From NCBI GenBank assembly GCA_017643305.1, contig JAEPNQ010000002.1:62001-126000 (forward strand): a DNA stretch of 64,000 nucleotides, given 5' to 3'. The notes under the pieces were generated by a model. That model saw only the letters and a program-made list of their open reading frames with translations. It made no database searches and was not told the DNA's origin. Made by a program: the position numbers and the translations under genes. The stretch is from Marinibacterium sp. Its GTDB lineage: Bacteria > Pseudomonadota > Alphaproteobacteria > Rhodobacterales > Rhodobacteraceae. The first letter of the stretch is position 1, and each line of letters begins with the position of its first letter. Shown here one piece after another: positions 7,993-16,734 of the stretch.

Positions 7993-9684
7993 ATGACCAA
8001 CGAAATGAAGGGCGCCGAAGCGATGGTGCGATCCCTGCAAGCCCATGGCGTGAGTCATATTTTCGGCCTGTGTGGAGATACGACGCTGCCCTTCTACGAT
8101 GCCATGCGCAATCTAGACCACGGGATCACCCATGTGCTGACCCGCGATGAACGCAGTGCGGCTTATATGGCGGATGGTTATGCCCGCGTCACAGGTCGGG
8201 TTGGCGTGTGCGAAGGGCCATCAGGTGGCGGGGCGACATACATCCTGCCCGGTTTGATCGAGGCGAATGAAAGCTCTTATGCCGTGCTGGCGATCACCAC
8301 GGACATTTCGGTTGCGTCTTATGGCAAGTACCCGTTGACCGAGGTTGATCAAGACGCGCTGATGCGGCCGTTGACCAAGTTCAACACGGTTATCAAGCGC
8401 GCCGACCATATCCCCCGCATGGTGCGTCAGGCGTTTCGCGCGATGACCACCGGCCGCTCTGGTGCTGCGCATCTGGGGCTGCCCTACGACATTCAACACG
8501 ATCCGGTCCCGGCGGATGATATCTGGTCCGATCCCAAGCATCACAGCTTCCCCGCCTATCGCGCCGCGCCGGAACCCGGCAGCGTGGAAGCCGCGGTGGA
8601 GGCGATCCTGACGGCCAAGTCACCGCTTATCGTCTGTGGCGGGGGCGTTGTGATCGCGGGCGCGATGGAGGAGTTGGACCGCTTTGCCACGCGGCTGGAT
8701 CTGGCGGTGGCCACGTCGATTTCCGGCAAAGGCGCGCTGGCGGATACACATCCGCTGTCGCTTGGCGTCGTGGGCTCCAACGGCGGTACGGATGAAACAT
8801 GGGAAATGATGGCGAGCGCCGATTTGGTTGTCTTCATGGGTTGCCGCGCCGGGTCCACTACCACCGCCCGTTGGGAGGCCCCGAAACCCGGCCAGCGTAT
8901 CGTACATTTCGACAATGACCCGATGGTTATCGGCGCAAACTATCCAACCGAGGTGGGGGTTGTAGCCGATCTGAAGCTGTCGCTGGCGGCGGCGAACACC
9001 TGTCTCGACCAACGCAGCGGCCCTGTGCCCGGGTTTGACGGTGCGGCTCGTGTGGCTGACATCAAGACCCGGAAATTTGCCAAGTACGACGCCCTGGCCA
9101 GCAGCACCACCGACACGATCCTGCCAGAACATATCATCACAGCCGTCAACGCCGCGCTGCCCGATGACGCGGTGGTGGTGTCTGATCCTGGCACAAGCTG
9201 CCCCTATTACAACGCCTATTCGCAGCAGAAGAAACCGGGGCGGTATTACATAACCAACCGTGCGCATGGCGCGTTGGGCTATTCTCTCTCTGCCGCGCTG
9301 GGCGCCTGGTACGGACGGCCCGACAGCAAGGTAGTGGCGATGATGGGGGATGGGTCCTTTAACTTTGCCTGTGGTGAGCTAGAAACCGTTATCCGTTCTG
9401 CTGCGCCGATCACCTATGTCGTGCTGAGCAATTCCAGCTTTGGATGGATCAAGGCGAGCCAACGGGATGATTGCGACCGACGATATTACAACGTGGATTT
9501 CGGGCGCACCAACCACGCGGCGGTTGCAGCAGCGTTTGGCTTGAAAACGTGGCGCGTGGAACGTCCAGAGGAATTGCAGGACGCGGTGGATCAGGCATTT
9601 GCCCACGATGGCCCAACCCTGATCGACGTGGTGTGCCAGCCATTGGAGGAAGCAGCAGCACCAGTGCGACGGTGGATGGGCTGA
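7993..9684 (+). CDS. Thiamine pyrophosphate-dependent enzyme, acetolactate synthase-like
   Basis: The 563-residue product has the three-domain order of the POX/ALS family. The N-terminal pyrimidine domain contains the activating Glu in LTRDERSAAYMADGYARVTG, a central Rossmann-like domain follows, and the C-terminal pyrophosphate domain carries the GDG motif (MMGDGSFNFACGELE) followed by LSNSSFGW in place of the usual NN. Relatives include acetolactate synthase, sulfoacetaldehyde acetyltransferase and oxalyl-CoA decarboxylase. No small regulatory subunit or pathway partner adjoins it, so the reaction is unassigned. The start at 7993 fits the family N-terminus and removes 71 spurious upstream codons. 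Confidence 0.85.
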   Translation: MTNEMKGAEAMVRSLQAHGVSHIFGLCGDTTLPFYDAMRNLDHGITHVLTRDERSAAYMADGYARVTGRVGVCEGPSGGGATYILPGLIEANESSYAVLAITTDISVASYGKYPLTEVDQDALMRPLTKFNTVIKRADHIPRMVRQAFRAMTTGRSGAAHLGLPYDIQHDPVPADDIWSDPKHHSFPAYRAAPEPGSVEAAVEAILTAKSPLIVCGGGVVIAGAMEELDRFATRLDLAVATSISGKGALADTHPLSLGVVGSNGGTDETWEMMASADLVVFMGCRAGSTTTARWEAPKPGQRIVHFDNDPMVIGANYPTEVGVVADLKLSLAAANTCLDQRSGPVPGFDGAARVADIKTRKFAKYDALASSTTDTILPEHIITAVNAALPDDAVVVSDPGTSCPYYNAYSQQKKPGRYYITNRAHGALGYSLSAALGAWYGRPDSKVVAMMGDGSFNFACGELETVIRSAAPITYVVLSNSSFGWIKASQRDDCDRRYYNVDFGRTNHAAVAAAFGLKTWRVERPEELQDAVDQAFAHDGPTLIDVVCQPLEEAAAPVRRWMG

Positions 9685-9692
9685 ATTCAGGG

Positions 9693-10724
9693 TTAGAGTG
9701 ACACCTCGGGACGGAAGCCTTCTGGGATGTCATCCCGGTCGTTTAGCATGAGTTCAGCCATGACCTCCCCAACCTTCGGGGCCATACCGAACCCAATCTT
9801 GAATCCGCCATTGGCTATGAATTGACCGCTATGCAGCGGATGCACGCCCAGCATCGGCGCGCGGCTGCGGGTGCGTGGGCGCAAGCCCGCCCAGCGTTGT
9901 ACCACGGGTGCGTCGCTTAGGACCGGAACACTGTCGCGCGCCCTCACGATCAGGTCATTCACCTGCGCATCGGTCTCTGTTGGACTGATAAACTCCCGCT
10001 CTGTCGTTGAGCCGATGGCAACAGTACCGTCCGCATGCGGGATGATATGCAAGGCGTCGGCAAAGATCTGCGCTGAGCCACTGGCGTCATATTGAAAAAC
10101 GGCTGCCTGTCCTTTGATCGGTGCGCCAACCGTCTTGCCAAAGGCCGCGTTTAACTTCGCCAGATCAGCAACGCCTGTGGCATGCACTACGCGGCCTTCA
10201 TCCTCTGCCTCTCGCACCACCGGCGCGCCGAGTGTGGCCAGAGCCTGTGCCAGTGTCTGCACCGCTGTGCGGGGGTGCAGACGAGCCGTCAAGGTATCGC
10301 GCACAAGGTAACCGGACGGAGAGTGTGGCTCCCATTCCGATTGCCCCGAAGGGATCACCTCCCAAACCGCCGCATCCTCCCACAACTGTGCTGCGCCATC
10401 GGCCCGTTCACGGGCCTGCAGCAACTGGCGCTCATCGGCAATGGGTTGCAGGCGACCTTCGCGCGCATAGCTTGGATCCTGCCCGGACACTGCGCCGACC
10501 TCAGCCCAAAATGCTTCGGCCAGCAGCAGGCTTTCCAACTGGAACGCTTTCTTTTCATTCCAATTTTCTGGCACATGCGGAGCCAAGGCCCCCAGCACCC
10601 CGCCGCTGGCCCCGTCGCCCACACCGTTGGGGTCAACAATTTGAACCCGCGCGCCCCGGCGCACGCAGGACCACGCCACCGACAGCCCGAAAATGCCAGC
10701 GCCCCTTACCGTTACATCGACCAT
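9693..10724 (-). CDS. FAD-dependent oxidoreductase, DAO superfamily (possible MnmC2-like partner)
   Basis: The 343-residue product begins with a dinucleotide-binding motif (VRGAGIFGLSVAWSCVRRGARV) and a GASGGVLGALAPHV segment like that of glycine oxidase/MnmC oxidase domains. It ends with the FAD-contacting GGFKIGFGMAP. It is divergent from mnmD with about 60 bases between starts. In enterobacteria the MnmD methyltransferase and the MnmC oxidase are fused, so this may be the separate oxidase that converts cmnm5U34 to nm5U34. Glycine or D-amino-acid oxidase is the main alternative. The start at 10724 was preferred over 10772 because the Rossmann strand begins directly after it. Confidence 0.82.
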   Translation of the reverse strand: MVDVTVRGAGIFGLSVAWSCVRRGARVQIVDPNGVGDGASGGVLGALAPHVPENWNEKKAFQLESLLLAEAFWAEVGAVSGQDPSYAREGRLQPIADERQLLQARERADGAAQLWEDAAVWEVIPSGQSEWEPHSPSGYLVRDTLTARLHPRTAVQTLAQALATLGAPVVREAEDEGRVVHATGVADLAKLNAAFGKTVGAPIKGQAAVFQYDASGSAQIFADALHIIPHADGTVAIGSTTEREFISPTETDAQVNDLIVRARDSVPVLSDAPVVQRWAGLRPRTRSRAPMLGVHPLHSGQFIANGGFKIGFGMAPKVGEVMAELMLNDRDDIPEGFRPEVSL

Positions 10725-10786
10725 TGCCAATCCAATGTCCTTTGCCCAATGTCGCCGCGTCCAGCCGACCAATACGGGACCGGAAG

Positions 10787-11452
10787 ATGAAGAGCCAGCA
10801 GACAGAGCTGACCTGGCGGGAGGGGCGCGTGCCCGTCTCGACCCGTTTTGATGATCCGTATTTCAACCTGGACAACGGTCTGGCCGAAACCAGACATGTG
10901 TTTCTGAACGGGAATGGCCTACCTGACCGGTTTAAACCCGGCTTTCAGATTGCGGAGTTGGGGTTTGGCACCGGTCTGAATTTCCTGACGACGGTCCTGT
11001 GTTGGGATCAGAGCGGACAGGATGGCACCTTCACATTCACCAGTTTCGAAGCCTTCCCGATGAGAGCCGAGGACATGGCCCACGCACTGGCTGCGTTTCC
11101 GGAGTTGACGGAGCCGGCGCAAGAGTTGCTAGAGCAAACTGCGCAGCCGGAAATTCGAGTGGGCGGCGGCATCCTTCGGATCATAGAGGGTGATGCGCGT
11201 AGGACTTTGCCCGCATGGGCTGGGCGGGCGGATGCCTGGTTTCTCGACGGTTTTTCCCCCGCAAAGAATCCGGAGCTGTGGGAGCCGACCTTGCTCCAAG
11301 CGGTTGCCGACCACTCCAGCCCCGGCGCTACGGCGGCCACCTATTCCGCCGCTGGGCACGTCCGCCGCGCGTTAGAAGCGGCTGGATTTGCAGTGACTCG
11401 CAGCTCCGGTTTCGGGCGCAAGCGGCACATGGTGCAGGCGGTTTTGCCATGA
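10787..11452 (+). CDS. mnmD: tRNA 5-methylaminomethyl-2-thiouridine methyltransferase MnmD
   Basis: The 221-residue product matches the methyltransferase half of MnmC: LTWREGRVPVSTRFDDPYF at the N-terminus, the SAM-binding AELGFGTGLNFL, and WFLDGFSPAKNPELW with the conserved Asp of the active site. It transfers a methyl group from SAM to nm5(s2)U34 in the wobble position of tRNAs. It is stand-alone rather than fused to the oxidase. Its stop overlaps the downstream transporter start (ATGA at 11449-11452), and it faces the FAD oxidoreductase at 10724. Confidence 0.93.
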   Translation: MKSQQTELTWREGRVPVSTRFDDPYFNLDNGLAETRHVFLNGNGLPDRFKPGFQIAELGFGTGLNFLTTVLCWDQSGQDGTFTFTSFEAFPMRAEDMAHALAAFPELTEPAQELLEQTAQPEIRVGGGILRIIEGDARRTLPAWAGRADAWFLDGFSPAKNPELWEPTLLQAVADHSSPGATAATYSAAGHVRRALEAAGFAVTRSSGFGRKRHMVQAVLP

Positions 11453-12318
11453 CTCAACGCAACAACGTACCGCTGGGTGTCGCCCTAATGCTGGCAACCA
11501 CGCTGGTATTTGCCGCACAGGATGGCATTTCGCGCCACCTTGCCGGCACCTACAATACCTGGCTGGTGGTTATGATCCGCTATTGGTTCTTCGCCGCTTT
11601 TGTCGTGGTCATAGCCGGGCGGCAAGCAGGGGGTGTGCGCAACGCGGCCCGAACCGAACAACCGCTGCTACAGATCTTTCGCGGGCTGCTACTGGCGGCA
11701 GAAATCTGCATTGCTGTGTACGGCTTCACCCTGCTGGGACTTGTAGAAAGTCACGCCGTGTTTGCGTGTTACCCGCTGCTGATCGCCGCCTTGTCCGGCC
11801 CGGTGCTGGGCGAACGGGTAGGCTGGCGCCGCTGGCTGGCGATTGCACTGGGCTTCGTGGGCGTCCTCATCATCCTGCAGCCCGGCAGCGGCGTATTTGA
11901 CCCGGTTGCCGTGATTCCGCTGGTCTCTGCCCTGATGTTTGCACTTTACGGCCTGCTGACCCGTTTCGCCGCCCGCAAGGACCCGACGGCCACCAGCTTT
12001 TTCTACACCGGCACAGCGGGCGCTGTGGTGATGACAGCGGCAGGCGTCTGGTTTTGGGAACCGATGTCGGGTCCGGATTATGGCTGGATGCTGGCGCTGT
12101 GCCTGACCGGCGTGGGCGGCCACTGGTTGTTGATCAAATGCTATGAAGTGGCCGAGGCCAGCGCAGTACAACCCTTTGCCTATTTCCAGTTGGTCTTTGC
12201 CTCACTGGTGGGATTGGTGGTGTTTGATGAAGTCCTGCGCACCAACGTGATCCTCGGTGCCATGCTGATCGTCGGGGCGGGTGTTTTTACCCTATGGCGC
12301 GAACGCACGCAGAGTTGA
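11449..12318 (+). CDS. DMT superfamily (EamA) transporter
   Basis: The 289-residue product is an integral inner-membrane protein with about ten hydrophobic segments in two EamA repeats, beginning PLGVALMLATTLVFAAQDG and LVSALMFALYGLLTRFA. Family members export or import metabolites such as amino acids. It overlaps mnmD by four bases, so it is probably co-transcribed, although no functional link to tRNA modification is evident. Its 3' end overlaps the end of the converging lytic transglycosylase gene by 27 bases. Confidence 0.9.
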   Translation: MTQRNNVPLGVALMLATTLVFAAQDGISRHLAGTYNTWLVVMIRYWFFAAFVVVIAGRQAGGVRNAARTEQPLLQIFRGLLLAAEICIAVYGFTLLGLVESHAVFACYPLLIAALSGPVLGERVGWRRWLAIALGFVGVLIILQPGSGVFDPVAVIPLVSALMFALYGLLTRFAARKDPTATSFFYTGTAGAVVMTAAGVWFWEPMSGPDYGWMLALCLTGVGGHWLLIKCYEVAEASAVQPFAYFQLVFASLVGLVVFDEVLRTNVILGAMLIVGAGVFTLWRERTQS

Positions 12319-14250
12319 GCCGACCAGTTCCTGCGTGAACGGCACTGGCAACGCGGGTTGCCCTAAACGCGCTCGGTAGATCGGCAGACTTTCGGTGACC
12401 CGCATGACATAGTTCCGCGTTTCATTGAACGGGATATGTTCAATCCAGTCGATGATGTCCGGGTCGCCATCGCGCGGATCGCCATAAAGCTCCATCCACC
12501 GGATAGGGCGTCGCGGCCCAGCATTGTAGCCTGCAGCCATCATCACGACGTTGCCGTCAAACGTGCCCGCCAGACCCGCCAGGTAATTCGCCCCCAGTTT
12601 GGCGTTGTACCGCCATTCCGTCAGCAGCCGGTCGGTGCTGTGCTGGGACAGGATACCAAGGTCCTTAGCCACGAGTCGAGCGGTGGCAGGCATCACCTGC
12701 ATCAGGCCGCGCGCGCCAGCCCCGCTGACCACGATCGGATCGAACTCGCTCTCACGCCTGGCAATGGCCAAGTTCATCTCGGGCGCCATGGGCAATTGCA
12801 TGCGCCCCACCGGGTGCAGAGCATAGTAAGGCGCGGGCACAATCAAGCCCTGCTGCGCAGCACGCTTTCCGATCATGACGGCAAGATGCGGATGATTCAA
12901 CTCCATCGCCATCGCGCCAAGCTGGGCGATCTGCTCCGGCGTCAATGATTCAGCCAGATGGGTCAGGAACCTTTCAGCCAGCACCAGTTCCCCAGCCGCC
13001 AACAGCAACAGCCCGGCCTGGAACACAGACGATTTCAGAAAGGTTGCTGACCGCCACGGTGGGGGATCGTCCGGCTTGGCCAATGCGGGATCAAACGGTA
13101 ACCCCACCTTTTCTGCTGCCAGCAGGCCATAAAACGCGGTTTGGTATTTCGCTCCTTCAGCATAGGCGGCAGCGGCCTCTTTCTTCTGCCCAAGCGCTTC
13201 ATGTGCCCGGCCGGTCCAATAGCCAGACCGTCCCTTGGAGATCGGGGTAAACACCGCCCCGTCAAAACGCTGGAAGTGGCGCAGTGCCACCTCTGCATCT
13301 CCCGTGTATTGCAGCGCAAGATAGCCTGAAAGCCACTCCAGATCGGCAAAGTCGGACCCGTCTACCAGATAGTGGCGCGACGCAATCTCATATGCGCGGC
13401 GCGGATCGCCATTGCGCATTTCGTGGCGGGCCAAATCGCGGCGCTGACGGGCCCAAGCATCGGGTTCCCCAAGCAAGGCAGCATTTGCGCTGCGGTCCAG
13501 CAGCAGGGTCTTGGCGTCGTCCTGCCGCCGCTTGCGCATGCGCCATTGGAACCGGTCATGGGCCAGCCCAGCGGAGTTTTTCAGGGCATCCGGCACCTTG
13601 GCGATCTTCGCGTCAACCCAGGGTTCCTGCGCCTGCAAGGCCAGCCGCGCCTCGGCCAACGCCCTGTGCGATTCGTCCACCAGAGACAGCATGCGTGACC
13701 CACTGGTGCGGTGGCGGTCCCACAGCAAGCGGTCAAGCCGCGCGTTGTGATGGGGTTTCAGTAGCTTGGCATGCTGGTCCAGATAGGTCCGTTGCACCTG
13801 ACTGCCCATCGGCATGGTCCGCCAGGCAATCACAAGACTTGCCTCAGCTTCCCCCGTCTCACCGCGGGCCGTCAGCGCGCGTGCATAGGTCAGCACCCCT
13901 TCGGCGGTCTGTGGCGGCGAGTCAGCAAAAAACTGCATCACCTGATCGGTAGAAGCTGCGTCCAGCGTGTCTTCGTTCTTACGCCGCAGCCAGGCGATAC
14001 CGGGCCAGTCACCTCGCCGTTCCAGAAAATCAGCAACCTCGGTATAAGTGCCCAGCCCGGCGCGCAGGCGGTGCCATTCCACGATGTCCTGCGCGATCTG
14101 GCCATCGTCGCGTACAAGAGCGGCCGCTTCATCCCACGCGCTCCCACGCATTTTGAGCACGGCCTCGGCCATGCGCCCGGCGCGATCCGCTAGAGCGGGC
14201 GACACTGCCGCGCCGAACAGGAGGGTCATCAATACCAGAATGCGCGTCAT
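12292..14250 (-). CDS. slt: Soluble lytic murein transglycosylase, periplasmic
   Basis: The 652-residue product starts with a signal peptide (MTRILVLMTLLFGAAVSPALA), continues with a long alpha-superhelical region and ends with an SLT lysozyme-like domain. The catalytic Glu is in ARRESEFDP, followed by GARGLMQVMPATA and YNAKLGANYLAGL. It cleaves the MurNAc-GlcNAc bond of peptidoglycan with 1,6-anhydro ring formation. The start at 14250 gives a clean signal peptide; a start 12 codons earlier is possible. It is divergent from dapA, whose product feeds diaminopimelate to the same cell-wall polymer. Confidence 0.93.
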   Translation of the reverse strand: MTRILVLMTLLFGAAVSPALADRAGRMAEAVLKMRGSAWDEAAALVRDDGQIAQDIVEWHRLRAGLGTYTEVADFLERRGDWPGIAWLRRKNEDTLDAASTDQVMQFFADSPPQTAEGVLTYARALTARGETGEAEASLVIAWRTMPMGSQVQRTYLDQHAKLLKPHHNARLDRLLWDRHRTSGSRMLSLVDESHRALAEARLALQAQEPWVDAKIAKVPDALKNSAGLAHDRFQWRMRKRRQDDAKTLLLDRSANAALLGEPDAWARQRRDLARHEMRNGDPRRAYEIASRHYLVDGSDFADLEWLSGYLALQYTGDAEVALRHFQRFDGAVFTPISKGRSGYWTGRAHEALGQKKEAAAAYAEGAKYQTAFYGLLAAEKVGLPFDPALAKPDDPPPWRSATFLKSSVFQAGLLLLAAGELVLAERFLTHLAESLTPEQIAQLGAMAMELNHPHLAVMIGKRAAQQGLIVPAPYYALHPVGRMQLPMAPEMNLAIARRESEFDPIVVSGAGARGLMQVMPATARLVAKDLGILSQHSTDRLLTEWRYNAKLGANYLAGLAGTFDGNVVMMAAGYNAGPRRPIRWMELYGDPRDGDPDIIDWIEHIPFNETRNYVMRVTESLPIYRARLGQPALPVPFTQELVGSTLRAFAP

Positions 14251-14382
14251 GACTTGCAATTTCAGGGCAACCGAGGCTAGAGGCAAGACGTTAGCTCAGA
14301 CGCGGCAACGATCAATCCACTTTTCCGCGACCTGCCAAAACCGGCGGCCATTCGCGGAGCCCAAAAACAGAGGAGCGTGACA

Positions 14383-15255
14383 ATGTTCAGAGGTTCAATG
14401 CCTGCACTGGTGACGCCGTTCAAAAACGGCGAGCTGGATCTCGACACGCTCAAACACCTTGTTGAATGGCACATCGAACAGGGCTCCACGGGGCTGGTTC
14501 CGGTTGGCACAACAGGTGAAAGCCCGACGCTGACCCATGACGAACACGAAACCGTCATCGAAACTGTCGTTAAAACCGCAGCCGGGCGGGTCCCAGTCAT
14601 CGCGGGCGCCGGTTCCAACAACACGGTTGAAGCGATTCGATTTGTGCAGTTTGCCAAGAAGGTCGGGGCCGACGCCGCGCTGGCTGTGACCCCCTATTAC
14701 AACAAGCCCACCCAGAGGGGCCTGATCGCGCATTTTTCGGCTCTGAACGAGTGTGCAGACATCCCGATCATCATCTACAACATCCCGCCCCGGTCAGTCA
14801 TCGACATGACCCCGGAAACCATGGGTGAACTGGCCAAGCTGCCCAACATCGTTGGCGTCAAGGATGCCACTGCTGACATAACCCGCGTCAGCAAACAGCG
14901 TATCATCTGTGGTACGGATTTCGTCCAACTGTCTGGCGAAGATGCCTCGGCACTAGGCTTCAACGCACATGGCGGCGTTGGCTGTATTTCCGTCACCGCT
15001 AACGTTGCCCCGCGCCTGTGTGCGGAGTTCCAGCAAGCCACGCTGTCGGGAGACTATGCAAAGGCGCTGGACTATCAGGACAAGCTGATGCCCCTGCATG
15101 ACGCGATCTTTGTGGAACCGGGGTTGGTCGGAGCCAAATACGGCCTTTCCAAACTGGGTCTCTGTTCGCCAGAGGTACGTCTGCCATTGACCGAAGCGCT
15201 GGACAGCACCAAGTCGCAGATTGACTCTGCGATGGCGCATGCTGGCCTGATCTAA
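14383..15255 (+). CDS. dapA: 4-hydroxy-tetrahydrodipicolinate synthase
   Basis: The 290-residue product is a DHDPS/NAL-family (beta/alpha)8 barrel. The segment [17 protein letters not shown] contains the pyruvate-binding TTGE motif. The Tyr of [12 protein letters not shown], the Tyr of [10 protein letters not shown] and the Schiff-base Lys of VGVKDATAD are all in place. It condenses pyruvate with aspartate semialdehyde in lysine and diaminopimelate synthesis. AGGAG lies seven bases before the ATG at 14383, which is therefore preferred to the GTG at 14377. Stacked inverted repeats follow the gene. Confidence 0.96.
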   Translation: MFRGSMPALVTPFKNGELDLDTLKHLVEWHIEQGSTGLVPVGTTGESPTLTHDEHETVIETVVKTAAGRVPVIAGAGSNNTVEAIRFVQFAKKVGADAALAVTPYYNKPTQRGLIAHFSALNECADIPIIIYNIPPRSVIDMTPETMGELAKLPNIVGVKDATADITRVSKQRIICGTDFVQLSGEDASALGFNAHGGVGCISVTANVAPRLCAEFQQATLSGDYAKALDYQDKLMPLHDAIFVEPGLVGAKYGLSKLGLCSPEVRLPLTEALDSTKSQIDSAMAHAGLI

Positions 15256-15275
15256 GCCATCTGCCCTTCCTCTTG

Positions 15276-15345
15276 CCCCAAATATCCTGGGGAGCGCGAG
15301 GCGCAACGCCCCTCGCATGGGTCGGACCGCCCATGGGCGGTCCGA
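15276..15345. terminator. Stacked inverted repeats between convergent dapA and cyclase genes
   Basis: Three inverted repeats lie in 70 bases: CCCCA/TGGGG (15276-15292), GCGAGG/CCTCGC (15296-15316) and a perfect 24-base palindrome at 15322-15345 with core GGACCGCCCATGGGCGGTCC followed by AAAA. They sit exactly between two converging stop codons, so a two-way transcription terminator is the simplest reading. No long U-run follows on the plus strand. From memory, the CCCCAAATATCC-type stem recurs between genes in Rhodobacteraceae genomes, but I cannot confirm this here. Confidence 0.6.
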
Positions 15346-15351
15346 AAACCC

Positions 15352-16299
15352 TCAGTACAAAGCTACCGGATTGATGATCATCTGGACCGTGCCGCGGATA
15401 CGCGCCTGGCCCAAAACGAACATGAACTCATTGACGCCATCCTGCAGAACCGGACCGGTGTTCATGGTTTCCAGAATATAGATGCCATGCTGCTGCAGCA
15501 GGATAACATGTCCATAGAATGCGCCATCACCCGGTGCCGGCGGTACAGGTTCCACGCCCCATGTGTCCGCGCCTACGGCCATAACGTTCAGCGACGCCAG
15601 ATAGCGAGAGCCAGTGACGTTCAGGCCCGGTTCTCCAGAAACCCACGCGGTCGGATCGCTGTCCAGCATGTTTTCCGTCCAGCCAGTGTGGAACAGAACG
15701 ATGTCGCCTTCACCGATAGTCACACCCTGCGCTTCGACGGCGGCCTTGATCTCTGCCTCACCAAAGTGATCACCAGCAGCGAGGAAATCCTTACCCGCGT
15801 GCTTGGCCATATCCAGAATTACGGCGCGGCCCACCAGCGGCGGAACGTTGTGCACGCCCAGCTTTGTCAGTCCGGTGATCTGCGAAATTTCCGTATCGCT
15901 CAAGCAATTGTAGTACAGGCCCTTTTCACCCAAGTGGCCGAGACCGTCGATCTGGCTGCCAATACCAACCCAGGTTTGCAGCAGGTCATCATTGTAAATC
16001 GCGGGATAACCGAACTGCGTCAGCTGGTTCCCCCCAGCCTGCCCCGGCTGGACGACCTGAAGGCTCAACGAACGCGGTGGGAAGGCCGGCGTGTTGCTGT
16101 CAATTACGATGCCCAGAGGCATGGATTTGCCCTGCTTGATCAGCCCGGCGGCTGCCAGCGTGCTTTCCGGCGACACGAGGTTGGCCGACCCGATTTCATC
16201 ACCCGCGCCCCACTTGGAGGGAACACAGTCTTCCGCAAACGCGGCGCCTGCAGTCATCGCCAAGGCACAAATTGCCCCTGTTATGTTATAACATGTCAT
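15352..16299 (-). CDS. Periplasmic cyclase family protein (kynurenine formamidase-like fold)
   Basis: The 315-residue product has a Sec signal peptide (MTCYNITGAICALAMTAGAAFA) and a cyclase/amidohydrolase PF04199-type core. The metal-binding region, normally HxGTHxDxPxH, reads GIGSQIDGLGHLG, so the first His pair is replaced while Asp and the distal His remain. This variant occurs in the larger cyclases of the family as far as I recall. The substrate is unknown. The start at 16299 has GGGAGGA nine bases upstream; an ATG at 16314 would overlap that site. A short palindrome lies just inside the gene at 16283-16294. Confidence 0.85.
   Translation of the reverse strand: MTCYNITGAICALAMTAGAAFAEDCVPSKWGAGDEIGSANLVSPESTLAAAGLIKQGKSMPLGIVIDSNTPAFPPRSLSLQVVQPGQAGGNQLTQFGYPAIYNDDLLQTWVGIGSQIDGLGHLGEKGLYYNCLSDTEISQITGLTKLGVHNVPPLVGRAVILDMAKHAGKDFLAAGDHFGEAEIKAAVEAQGVTIGEGDIVLFHTGWTENMLDSDPTAWVSGEPGLNVTGSRYLASLNVMAVGADTWGVEPVPPAPGDGAFYGHVILLQQHGIYILETMNTGPVLQDGVNEFMFVLGQARIRGTVQMIINPVALY
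16283..16294. promoter_or_regulatory. 12-base palindrome at the start of the cyclase gene
   Basis: ATGTTATAACAT is a perfect palindrome within the first codons of the cyclase gene, and it runs into TAACATGT. The same eight bases, TAACATGT, recur in a 10-base palindrome (TAACATGTTA) in the divergent promoter region at 18545-18554. A shared operator is conceivable, but AT-rich palindromes of this size arise by chance. Confidence 0.2.
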
Positions 16300-16395
16300 T
16301 GATTTTCCTCCCATTTTCCACGTCGCATCTTACTTGGGGCCATGTACAACACAAGGCAGAAACTCGCGCGGGACCTAATTTCCTAGTTGAGGAAA
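16300..16395. other. Intergenic stretch upstream of the cyclase gene
   Basis: This 96-base stretch contains the cyclase ribosome-binding site (GGGAGGA on the minus strand, 16308-16314) and presumably its promoter. No gene or strong repeat is seen. Confidence 0.4.
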
Positions 16396-16554
16396 TCAAA
16401 AAAAACGCTCACATCTTGACGTTAGGCCGGGTCGCGTTTCTTCGAGGTATGGACAGATCCCAGATGCGACAGTCGGCCCCAGCAAATGGAATGCAAATAG
16501 AGTCACCAAGACGACCAGAACTATAGCGACGGGTTTCAGCACCAGGTCATACAT
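16396..16554 (-). CDS. Possible small single-span membrane protein
   Basis: A 52-codon frame encodes MYDLVLKPVAIVLVVLVTLF followed by AFHLLGPTVASGICPYLEE and a basic tail. It has one strongly hydrophobic segment (residues about 4-30). Only a weak GGG-type ribosome site precedes the ATG at 16554. It lies downstream of the solute-binding-protein terminator on the same strand. It is hypothetical; the hydrophobic run and its position in an otherwise empty gap are the only support. Confidence 0.35.
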   Translation of the reverse strand: MYDLVLKPVAIVLVVLVTLFAFHLLGPTVASGICPYLEETRPGLTSRCERFF

Positions 16555-16683
16555 CTTTGCCCTTTCAACGGGGATTGATCCGCGTGCTGGCAGTTTGGCG
16601 CAGGAATTGCGGCGAAACCGGGACTGTATGCCAAGGACGCTCACTTCGGCAAAGTTCTGCCGCGACGCACCTCTTCCAAACGC

Positions 16684-16715
16684 GCAGCGCCCGGGCATTT
16701 CTGTCCGGGCGCTGC
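16684..16715 (-). terminator. Strong hairpin terminator after the solute-binding-protein gene
   Basis: An 11-base perfect stem (GCAGCGCCCGG with CCGGGCGCTGC) encloses a 10-base loop 20 bases beyond the stop codon of the minus-strand gene at 16735. On the minus strand a T-rich GTTTGG stretch follows; on the plus strand GTTTTT follows. It probably ends transcription of the binding-protein gene. Confidence 0.7.
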
Positions 16716-16734
16716 AAGTTTTTCAACCCGTAGG

